DNA of 64,000 nt from Vespula vulgaris (lineage: Eukaryota; Arthropoda; Insecta; Hymenoptera; Vespidae), in contig NC_066587.1 of the NCBI RefSeq assembly GCF_905475345.1, positions 15,297,558 to 15,361,557 on the forward strand, in the 5' to 3' direction. Below the pieces are notes generated by a model. The model was not told the DNA's origin and made no database searches. It saw only the letters and a list, made by a program, of their open reading frames with translations. Both the position numbers and the translations under genes were made by a program. Below are positions 1 through 11,100 of this stretch, piece after piece. How positions within the stretch are numbered: the stretch's first letter is position 1; every line of letters begins with the position of its first letter.

Positions 1-261
1 AAAAGCTGAGAGAGATGTCGTACCGTTTTAGGAAGCTTCTATTCCTGTGAGAACGGAGGAACATCGAGAGAAAGGTGAAAGTCTGCGTACGTGACTTGAG
101 GACAAAGGTAAAATCACATCTTGGTAGAAGTCTCTGTAAAAGGGTATAGTTAATGGCGGAGCACTCTTAACCCTGACGCGCTCTCTGCTTGCCAGTGGAG
201 ATGGTTCTCCTAGAGAATTTCACTCGGCTTGAATTTTAATAAAAAAAAAGGTGTAAAAGAT

Positions 262-317
262 AAGAGAGACAGAGAAAGAGAGAAAGAGAGAAAAAGAGAG
301 AGAGAGAGAGAGAGAGA
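262..317. repeat. GA-rich simple repeat
   Basis: Interrupted GA/GAAA tract ending in a pure GA run. Confidence 0.9.
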
Positions 318-780
318 AACAGAAAAAGTAGCAAAAAAAGGAAAAGAAAAAGGAAGAGGAAAATAATGAAAGATAAGAGACGAGACGAGACGTCTTATAC
401 CAAGAAATATACCGAAAGTCGAAATGAAGGCGTCGTGGAAAGAGGAGAAAGTCAGAGAGACGTGAATCAAGGATAAAGACACGACATCAGATTTGCCTCG
501 AGGATACATCCATCTCGTACCAAGGAAAATTCTTTCGCTACTGTTACTCTTTACGCCACGATTTTCCGAGTCTTTATTTTCTCAATGTACGAAACAAGAA
601 ATAGAAACAAGCAAGTGAAATAGAAACGAGCGATCTCATCTAATCTTACTCTCTCATGCATAATAAATATCGTTTGAGATCGAATGCAGCACATTGTAAC
701 TGGGTCGCTGACAATGTAAAAAAAAAAAAAAAGAAAAAAAATATTTCGAGTAAAACGTACAAAGTAAATATTTATGAACG

Positions 781-785
<5 letters not shown>

Positions 786-819
<34 letters not shown>
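786..819. repeat. (TG)n microsatellite
   Basis: About 16 TG units, preceded by a poly(A)-rich tract at 717-741. Confidence 0.95.
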
Positions 820-821
<2 letters not shown>

Positions 822-3225
822 AAAAAGGGAAAAAATCTAATCTTCTAATCATCACAATTACGATATAAATCAACGAGTTTCGAGGTCTCGATTTAGAGGA
901 TTTAAAGGGATTGGTTCTCGTGCAAATTTTGTTCTGAAGAGTAAAATCAGACGAACGATTCGTTTCGTTTACATGAGAGGAGACACGTAATCCGTTATAT
1001 ACTGAGCTGTCGCGTGGGTCAGAGAGCTCTAGGTACTTGGGGAAGCTTTTAGAAAGTGCGAAATCCCTAGGTCGAGGGTGAATCCAATAAGCGGACATTG
1101 CGAAGCTTCCGCAGGTGGCGAGAAGAAGAAGGTACCGGTGGAAGGGAAGATGGTGCTAGTGATGGAAATGATGGTGGTGTAGGGTGAAACGTAAGGGAGA
1201 AAAGAGGAACACAAGAGTGAGGACACACTTCCCGTGGTTGAAGAAGTGGCTCGTATAGGGAGCTTCTGCTGGTGGCTTTCTGAATAGAAATCCACCACCA
1301 TACAATCCCCATTATCCTTCGATTTGAAGTTTCACGACAAAGGAGTCTCTCTCTCTGTCTCTCTTTCTCTCTCCTCTCTCAGTAGACGCGCTATTCTAAA
1401 ACGCCAACGCCACTGATTTTGCATGCAATCGAACGAATAATTTCGGTATTGGCCGTGGCTGACAACACGTGAGAGTCCACTCCTCTTTTTTCATCTATTT
1501 TACGTATCAGTGTAATTGAAAGAACAGAATAAATCCAGAATAACGATCACTGATGGAGAAAACCTTTCAAACGAAGTAGTATAAAATAATATTAAATTTA
1601 CATATTCCTAACGAGCTAAATCGATTTTAATAACGAAAAGTATCTTCTAATTCTGAATGATATTTCGTGATCTTTTATTAGAGTTAATAGATAATATGAG
1701 TATGTAAATACGAGATAGGTAATATGAATATAGAAAATATTTCTATAATTGGAAATTCAAACGTTAGAGAAAAACGTGGATAGATATTAAACCTATGCGA
1801 AATATATTTGATATTCGTTTTTTCTCATTCGTTTCGTCAGTTCATCGAACCGACAGGATATCCGAGGATTTGTATATTTGTTCTTGAATATCCTATAGGG
1901 GGAGAACGTCTGGGATGAATATATGTTATGTTGTATGTATATATGTACGGTTGTATGTGTATATCGATTGCCGTAATATTCATGTAACATTGTGAATGTG
2001 TTATTAATATTGCCCGCGCCTTGCTCCGATTACAGAAGGGTCGGTCAACAGACTGTCATTTCCTTTTATCCTACTATGTGCACAAGGTCGCCATGGATCG
2101 TCTCTCTTCCATTATATACCAGCAGCGCTAAATCTTACCTCTCATAAACTGGACAAGAGAATATTGCAAAAGATCTCTTCGAACGATATAGAAACGATCT
2201 TGGATGGAACAAATTGCATGGTGAGGGATAAAAGGATAGAACTTTCGAGCCACACGATGACGTGTAACTCCAGTGAAAAAGAATATTCGTCGTATGATCA
2301 AAAAATAAATAAATAAATAAATAAATAAGATAAAATAAAAAAATCAAAGAAAGATCTATCATACGAAGTTAAAAAATAACAACTTTCGAGTCAAACTTTC
2401 GATACGGCGTAAGTACCTACTTGACCCGTTCTTCCAAAACCATTTCGTTAGAAAATTATTATTCCATCAGAAATGGTTCTTCAACATAAAACGATACCAT
2501 GAGATGGAGGTACCAAAAGGATAGTTCCGGAAAGTATAACCGTGCTTCAATTCAGGAGCTGCTTCGATAGAAGCTTCCCTATTCTACACTCGGGATCTAC
2601 GAAGTAACTTAGTTGTTGTTCCATCAGACGAGTTACTTTTCTACAAAACGAAACCACGATGTTAGAATAGTTTCTCAAGTATGACGATGGGGTCATATTC
2701 GAGAGTCGATCCAATACACAGAGGCCTATCTACGGGTATTCCATATAAGGAAACTTACTTTTCCGAGGAGAAAAAAGAAAAGTTACTTGTTAAAATAAAT
2801 AAAACTGTCTTTAAAGATAAAGAGAAATTAACATCGGGATAAATCAATAGTACGGAACAAAAGAATCCCTTTGTTCGTTGACGATTTCGTCCGCAAAGAA
2901 TAGCTTTCACGAGACAGTCGGAACGACGATTAAGCTTTCGAGGTGGAAGGGTAACCGAGGTGGAAGATAGAAACAAGTTGGCGAAGGGACACACGGGCGC
3001 ATTTGTAGACGGAGAACTTCAAAGACCTGGATGGGTACCACCAATTCACCTCGATGAACCGCCGTATACTCTCGCGTTACAAGAGCCGTGCATCCCTTTA
3101 AGATTTAATGTAATGTAAATATCTGTGGCAGTGTAAACGCTCGACTGTTCGTTGCTTAATTGCCCGGGTGATCGAAAAGAGCGAACGTTGAGAGAGTCTG
3201 AAGGGTTCGATAAAACAAGCGGAAG

Positions 3226-3228
<3 letters not shown>

Positions 3229-3283
<55 letters not shown>
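3229..3283. repeat. (GA)n microsatellite
   Basis: Uninterrupted run of about 27 GA units. Confidence 0.95.
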
Positions 3284-3286
<3 letters not shown>

Positions 3287-4540
3287 TAACAGAGAAAGAG
3301 ATAGAGAGAGGGAGAGAAAATTGACGAATAATACGGTAGACATCAGGATTAAATAATCATGATAGTTCGAACGTAAATTTGTCTCTTTTAGGCGTGAGAC
3401 ATGATGTTAACAAGGGGAAGAAAATTTCACTTATTACATCGTTCGATGTAAAAATTATGATTTAACGAAAAAGTACGATTTTAGTGCACGGCCGCGTTCA
3501 AAAGGCTATGCAAATACTTCCGCTTATTTTATGCATTCGCCTAATGTACTTGAAAAAGGTGAGAGAAAGGTAGAGGGACAGCCTTGAAAAATAAGATTAT
3601 GTTAGCTGAGGAGTCCATGTAAATTTTGCTACGAACTTCATGCAAATGAGGTGCCTAAACTTCGGAGGGAGAGAGAAAAAAGGAAAAAGACAAAAATAAA
3701 AAGGAAAAGAAAAAAAGATTCGAAGAGAGATTATATTCCGCGCGAGGCTTCGCACATAAATAACCCGATAAAGAGTTTCGCGTCTCTCGTTCGCTTTTGT
3801 TCTCTTCTTTCTCATTCTCTTTGTCCCCCCTAAACCTTCGATTCGCGAGAGATTTTTGAGGCTGCGTTTACGCCGGTATTAAAAACTATTCGGGAATCCG
3901 GGCAAAGAAGAAAAGCTTAAATGGAGGAAGCACAAAAGGCTTTGGCGTGAATTTATTCGAGCATGATCGTCGCCCTAGCTGCGTTTCAAACGGCGGTCAA
4001 AAATTCATCGGTCGTACAAGAATAAATCCCAACTTTTCGTTCACTTTCTAACCCCATTACACCGAAGCCCATTGTTTGCTAAAACAAAGCATCCACGAGG
4101 TCGGCTTCCCCGCAACATCGAGGTTACTCCGAGCCATCTACCGTCGCAGTATATTGTGCTTTGCTGAAAAAAGACGAGGGTTCCTAACAAAGAAAAAGGT
4201 AGTGGGCTTTTTCCTGAATACATTAGAAGACGAGTCGCGCCTCGTGCCACCACGTGAATTCACGATTATATGCTCTAATTGGTCTGACGTTACCCCAGAT
4301 GACGGAGAAGCTCTTTTATCGTAAACTTCAGAAGGCAAGAATTCCTATACAAAAATTTTAATAAAACGCGTGCGAAAAATTCCAATCGTCTACAGAAAGC
4401 ATCAAGCACGAGGATTTTATAATAAAACAATTTTCTTTGATTTAATAAATAAATATTTTAACAGCGTTGCTGTATTCTCATGATAACTTATATGATTATA
4501 AGCATATAACATTTGAAAACATTTTGAAAAAAATTCTTAC

Positions 4541-4621
4541 CGACAAGCTCGCAGAAGTCCAACAGCATTCTCAAAATGCTTCAATCGTAACAGCTTTTGA
4601 ATTCTCTTCATTGCATCGCTC
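4541..4621 (-). CDS. timeout: timeout coding exon 13 (last one found)
   Basis: Encodes KSDAMKRIQKLLRLKHFENA and then VGLLRAC, followed by a gtaaga donor in phase 2. It corresponds to the human EAMVRIQDCLLAGQAPQALTLLRSAR region. The protein should continue with a WPE-type motif, but no matching exon was found between here and the left edge. Confidence 0.9.
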
Positions 4622-7366
4622 CTAGAAACAAATTCGACAATTTTGCATAAAATTAAACGAAAAAGATTTCTTTCGACGTCGTCGAATAAGGCTAGAAATC
4701 ATTGTAAAATGATTGAGAAAGAAGTAGATATACTTTTGATCGTCAACGGGTGTATCGAGTGTCGCGTCAAACGGTATCATTTCCGGCATCGAGCCTCCAT
4801 CTTGCATCACCGCAGATAATTCCCGTGCCAGATCGTCCCAACGATTTTCTAAGCTCGGCTTAGGCGTTTCTTCTTTCCGCGATATAGCTAGAAAAGTTTG
4901 AGAGAAAATATTAAAAAGAAAAATAAAAAAAAGAACAACTTTAAGAAGCACAAACTCTGTACAAATTCTCTACATCTTACATTTCTGCTTTTTACTTTTG
5001 TGTCGCTTCTTCTTTAACTTCTGGACGATGAGACTTCGTTGTCCCTTGGCGCAAAACTGTTCTAACATCTTCAGAAAAATGTGGGTGGTCGTTACTAGGT
5101 CGATCAGGTATTTCCTGCAAACGCGAGGTTAAACAACTTATTTCTTGAGATTCTCCTTGGGGTTCTGCGGTACCGAGATAACGAGATCTTTTGCGAGCTG
5201 ACACAATGCTAAATAAGATGTCTCGCAGGTAACCCAGTTCTTGCAATTCACATCCTTGAAACGGAATTCTCGTCTTACGGTTAAAGGAGAGGAAATGGTA
5301 TTTGCACTATAATGATCCGTAATATACTTAAAATGATCAGTCTGTATGTTTTTGACATCAAGAAATAAAAGGAATAAAATAGACGGATAAAGGAGTAAAA
5401 AACAAAAGTAATTTGATTAATTCTCGAAGTAATTTCGGGTTTCATTTTAAGGAAAATTTCTCGAATGAAATATACTGCGAATGTCTCATTAGCTATAGAA
5501 TATCGGTTGAATCTTTGAGACAATGAGCATAAACAACAAGGGCAAACAAAGCGACAACAATGTTAGCCGTCAAGAGTGGCAACAGCAACGGTTAATTTAT
5601 CAATTTATACTCTAGCGGGGTGTTGCCGGGAAAGTTTGACAGAGTCTTCGGAACTATGTTTTCCTCGGCATCGCCGAGACGTCAAAGCGACGAGACGATA
5701 TCGCGGTGGTACACCGCGGCGCCCTTACATTTCCGTCGTGGAAATCCCAGGAAAAGCCGTCAAACTCGTAGCAACTCGAACACCCACCGCCTTTCCCCCA
5801 TTTCGCTTGGCCGGAAGGTCGATAAAAGTTGTTTATTCCGGCAAGAAACGAAGAAAAAGAGGGAAGAGAAGAGCTATTCGGTAGAGAAAAGATAGGGGAT
5901 GAGAATCGGCGAAAAGGAGAAAAGAAATAGTCGAAAAAGGATAGAGTTGCGTTAGTAGAAGTGGATAGAAAAAAAAAGGAAAGAGGATGAAGAGGCAGGC
6001 ATGGCAAAGAAGTCGACCGATTGATCTGAAAGTGAATCAATCTGTCTGCGATAGATAAAACTTTTGGTAAACAGTTCTTTTTTTTCGTTCGACAATACCA
6101 GGCAAATCGATAAGAGTGGGCTCGATGTCGAGAGACGCGAACAAGATAAGTATGCCGACGGACGTAACGCCTTTCGCGTAAAATTGAGAACAGGCAAGAA
6201 GCGAGATTCGTTGAAAATCAAAGAGAAAATATATTTAAGTTTGGAGAACTCGACGGGCCAAGTACTCGTCGTTCGCCGCTCCGCGTTTCTCAAACTTTTC
6301 AATCTCGTTACTGTCTCAAAACTTGGCAGACCATTTGAAACTTATTAATTACTTCTGCCAAGTTTTTACTGTCGCGTAATTTTAATTACTGAACGTAAGC
6401 TCTAAGACCGACTAATGACGCTGAGTCGTTTGGTTGCTAGCGCTTGGTTTTTACCCTCTGATCGATCAAACGTTATAATACGACTAGGTATATTATTTTA
6501 ACGATGTAAACGTTATTCAAAGTGTCGCGTTGACGTTGTAAACACGATACAAGAATAATTCTTTACTAACCGTGACATCTTAAATTCATCGAAGTTGAGA
6601 AGCTGAGAGAGTATCGTTTCCCGATATTCCGGGACATAAAACACGTTGCTTTTAATGACCTTACTAGATTCTCTTATATCTTGATCCGGACTTTTATCCA
6701 TCGCCATTAAGGTATGAAGGAGTTCCTAAAATATTATACGTCATTTCAACGATTCCATCGATCATTTCTTTCCTTCTCACCTTATACGCTTCCAAAGCCA
6801 AATGCAATCTGTAAGACCATATCGGTATCCTCTTCTTATCGGTAACGATCATCTCATAATACTGATCCATTTGTCTTTGTATTATATAAAATATTTCCGT
6901 GGATATCGTTTCGCTGTGAACAAAATCAAATAGACGTATTATATCCATCATTTTCGAACCACGAAAAATCTTCTTTTACGAATAAAAAAGAAAAAGCAAA
7001 CGAAAGTGAAATTACACGTACGCGCAAATTGATTGCACGCGAAGTCTCTGGCAAAATTTATGCTCCGAAGTATACATTGCTTAAGTTGGAAATAAGATGA
7101 ATTAAAGAGAAAGATAGAAAGTGTGTGTGCGTGTCTGTATGTATACATGTATCTGGATACGTAATACAGTCACGAGAATAGAGAACTAGAAAGTGCATTT
7201 CGTACAGACGCATCCAAAAAAGCGACGATGCGTAAAACGAGTTCGGAAACTCGTTCTCCCACCGCTTATATCGAGCAGCAGCTACTTCGCAACGAGAGGG
7301 ATCTCCGTGACCTTCGGTTTACCGAAAATAAAGTCATCTACTTCCTCTCGATTAACGTTACTTCTC

Positions 7367-7404
<38 letters not shown>

Positions 7405-8119
7405 CCCTTTTTCTTATTTACTCGTTAATGCACGTTCAACTTACCTCACATATTTTACTTGAAACTTGTAACATCGATTAAATTCCATGAAAAAACGTAA
7501 CGCCCAGAGATAACAACTACCCTCCGTTGTATCACATTGAACGTCACTGATAACGCACGACTTTGCATATCTCATTACTGGATTGTATACACCATTAAGA
7601 AATTCCACGCAAAATTCTTTGAGGAAAAGTCTTATGCTCAATGCTGATCTTCGTTGGTTCGTTGAATCCTGTATCGGCAATTTGTTCTTCGGTTTCTTTA
7701 CTTTCGTCTGTTGAAGATAGAAGATTCGGAAGGTTATTTCGAAATTCCAGCGTTTCGAAGAGGGATCGTAAAGAAAATTTGCGAAGCACGTAGGAATGTG
7801 ATGTAATGTATATAAAAAGAAGTAAATGGCATCGTTCTGTCGTAATGGCGTGATCTAAGCACGCTAAAAAGAGGAGAAAAAGAGCGGGCGAAGTGGATGT
7901 AAGAAGAGTGTAAAAGTCCTGCATAATAGGTCTTACCGGCACCTCGCTAGAATGATGCTTTCAAACACCCATGAACTAACCCATGGACGTGAGCTACGAG
8001 CAAATTTATGACGGTACATAATGAAAACGCGGCACGTGGATACCAGGAAAAGTTTTGCTGTTCTCGAAGACTGGAGATAGGATAGAAGAGGGTAATAGTA
8101 ACCTGAGAGAAAGTGAGAA

Positions 8120-8150
<31 letters not shown>

Positions 8151-11100
8151 AGGATAGCACTCCGCACAGTAAAAGAGGGTAGAGACGCAATCTAAACGCA
8201 AGAGCAAGAGACAGAAGAAGCCGAGTTTTAAGAAGGGTACGAGAGAAGAACAGCTGACCCACTTTTAAATGCTTCAAAGTACTATTAAGAATAGGCCGAA
8301 CTCTAATTACGCAAGGATAACTCTAATTAACAAGCGTATTTTCATTCGAATCCGAACGAGCTCTTCTCACTTACTCGCTAATGAAAACTAACGCGAAAAG
8401 CCACCTGCCTAATTGAATAAGCCATTTTCTTTAAGCGATTTCATTCTCACTCTTTCCACCTTTTTATTATATTTTCTTTTCTTTTTACCTTTATACGAGA
8501 TACGTTTCATAGTCGAATGAAAGAAAAAAAGAAAAAAAATAACCACGAAAAGCACCGACCTGTAACATTTCCAAAGCAGATATAATAGCTTGCATTCGCC
8601 CTTACCTTTTGGGAATTGAACTCGACTGCCTCGACTTTTTCATAAGGTTTGTGACACAACATTTGATTGTCTCCGATTGCCTTCATATTCTGTAGCACAT
8701 AAGTACCGCCGAAACGCGAGTGCCTGGAAAGGGAAGAAAAATGTTCAAATAACATAAATATTCGAGATTTGAAATCGTACATACGTAGTTGTGTGTGTGT
8801 GTATTTCATGAAAATTTATGAGCACGATTCGAAACGATAAAAGTATCAAATGTATTGTTACTTTTCATCGATATGAAAAGTACTTATTATTTATGCTCGT
8901 ACAGAGTGCCATTTCATAGAAAAGGCTCATATAGAAAAGGTAGAATAAATGGATACATTTGAAGTAAGAAAGGACTTCTCCAAGAAGAAGCAGAGTGGAT
9001 GCGGCAACTTTCAATCTCTGATTGAAGATAGAACCCAGTGCTCGATTCCAAGTTCGCGAGTAAAAGAGAAGCTTATCATTCAAATCCAATTTTATCCATA
9101 ACTCCTGAAAATCCAATCAATGGAATAGAAGACGGCTGTCATCGGCAGATAGTTTCTTAAATGACGAAGGCAGCCTCCTTCACTTTCTCCTATTTCGCGC
9201 CTCTCTTTCTTTCTCTCATTCCCTCCCTGTTAACTTCTCGCTCTCAATTCCTCTTTCCTTTTTCCTTTACAACTCCCCCGTACTCTCTATCGATAAATTC
9301 ATTTACGCGGTATTTCTACCCGAACCATTTTCCAATCGTCGGTTAAATTTTTCAAACTACAATATGCGGAAAGATTGATGTTGAACTTGGACCATTCGTG
9401 AAATTAAACCAGGCCATTCGAGAAATTCATTGTTCGAAAGTAGGTAGTTTAAAAAAAAATTCTTTTTTAATCAAAATATACGTGAAATTACACCATATAT
9501 AATTTTACAAGTACTCATAAAAAGTTTGTACGTTTTACGTTAATATTAAAATATATTTAACAAATAAATATAAAATAATATTATCAAAAAATGTAGAATC
9601 ACCGTATATCCTAGAACTCGACTTATCCATACATCGATCCCATTTGCGCGTCGTACAGCCGACTTTTACCCCCTTAACCCCGAAGACTCGAGAGACAAGA
9701 GTAAAAAGAAGGAACCCCAGGATGGGCTTGCGTCTCGATTCTGCTGCTCCTGACTCGTAGCTCGGTCGCTTTATCGTTTTCCGATCGACTTATCCCGACG
9801 TTCGACCATGGGAAAAGGGAGAAAGATAAAATAAAAAGAAAAGAAGAAGCGAATTTTTTCACCCAACCCCCATTTCCTTTCAAGTCGCAAAAAGCATTTC
9901 GCGTTGAGCACACGGCCTCGCGAGAATGGAAGAAAGCAAGAGAGCGAGAGATGCGTGTGTGTGTGTGTGTGTGTGTGAGGGTGCCTTGAACGAAGAAGGA
10001 GCTCGTTACTAGAATACAGCTCGCTTCTTCCCAACAAGTGGATAAAAGCCTTCTATTCGCGCGCGTTCAAACCCGGCAGTCCTATCTTAAAAACTAGGTC
10101 ATATTCATTACAACATATGCGTCGTCATCGTCGTCGTCGTCGTCATACTACGAGAGAAGCAACACTAGCCGAAGCAACGTGAGTAAGAGAACGATCGCGA
10201 TTCAACCCAAAAGATATCCGGTGTTGAGTAGCGTAGTCATCAGAAAGCCAGCCTCTCCATGCTTTTCCCACACCGTATTTATACCTTCTCGGCACTTATA
10301 CTCGTTGAACCGTTAAAATGGAAACAACTTATGAGAAAACTTTCAAACTTATGAATCTGGGACTTTTACAAAATCGAGTCTTAAATGAAATAGGTAATCG
10401 TAGAATGATATATATAATATAGAATAATATAATACAGTCGAATATAATATTAGTTCTGACAAGTCCTTCTCTTTTTTTTCTGATTTGAAAAGTTGATTAT
10501 CATTTTACTTTCATATCAATGATTTTAAATCGAAAATAAAAAACTTTTTTTTTATTTTATCAACCTCCAGCAGAAACTAAACTTGATTAAACATCAAAAT
10601 TCCAATTTCAAGCCGATTTTTTGAAAAAAGAATACTACAGCTAGCTAGAAACGCTGTTGTATTTATAGACTTTGTATATTCAATTCCTTATTTCATTTGA
10701 AAATGTTTTCATCAAAATCTCAGATTCATAAGTCTGAATGTCCCCCTTGTCAGAGCCAGAAGCGGTAGAACGCGCACAGTACGGTTCAACGCGTCGAGCC
10801 TGGAATCTTCTCGGTTTAATACATCGCCATTTCGTGCTCGTGCACACGATGGAATGAATGAAATGAATCGAGAAAAAAACGTGACATCCCATATCGGTAT
10901 CTATGAAAAATGACTCGCCACGAAAGAAAATACATCGTGTAAAGATTTTTAAGAAACGTGACGTTAAATGTATTGGAAGTACAGAATGATTTAATAATCT
11001 TAACTTGGTATTTTAATATAATGTGCTTATAAAAAAAAATTAATATAGATAAGAATTTCAGAATTATGAATAGAAGCGAAGAATCGGGTTATGTACAATT

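Larger units (their letters stand above)
1..4540. other. Left-edge non-coding stretch, probably intron of timeout
   Basis: No open frame here carries the expected continuation of TIMELESS. The stretch holds GA- and GT-rich simple repeats, an AAAT tract (2303-2328), a long GA array (3229-3283) and a GC-richer segment at about 4,040-4,330 that is open on both strands but shows no recognised motif. It is probably the intron after exon 13, or that intron plus other non-coding DNA. Confidence 0.5.

Noticed and set aside
210..509. 99-codon minus-strand frame with a Ser-Leu repeat
   Set aside because: It is a translation of the GA/CT simple repeat and its flanks; there is no protein-like block.
3098..3343. 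Minus-strand frame with a long Ser-Leu run
   Set aside because: Translated (GA)n microsatellite. The same reason applies to similar frames at 8.0, 15.6-15.8, 24.1, 25.9, 59.6, 60.1-60.3, 60.8 and 61.4 kb.
4992..5246. 84-codon minus-strand ORF (ending KEEATQK)
   Set aside because: Wrong frame over timeout exon 11. The splice-continued frame gives the conserved DLVTTTHIFLKMLE block instead.
7595..7942. 115-codon minus-strand ORF (contains PNLLSSTDESKETEEQIAD)
   Set aside because: Overlaps timeout exon 8 in another frame. The family-matching frame is RRSALSIRLFLKEF.
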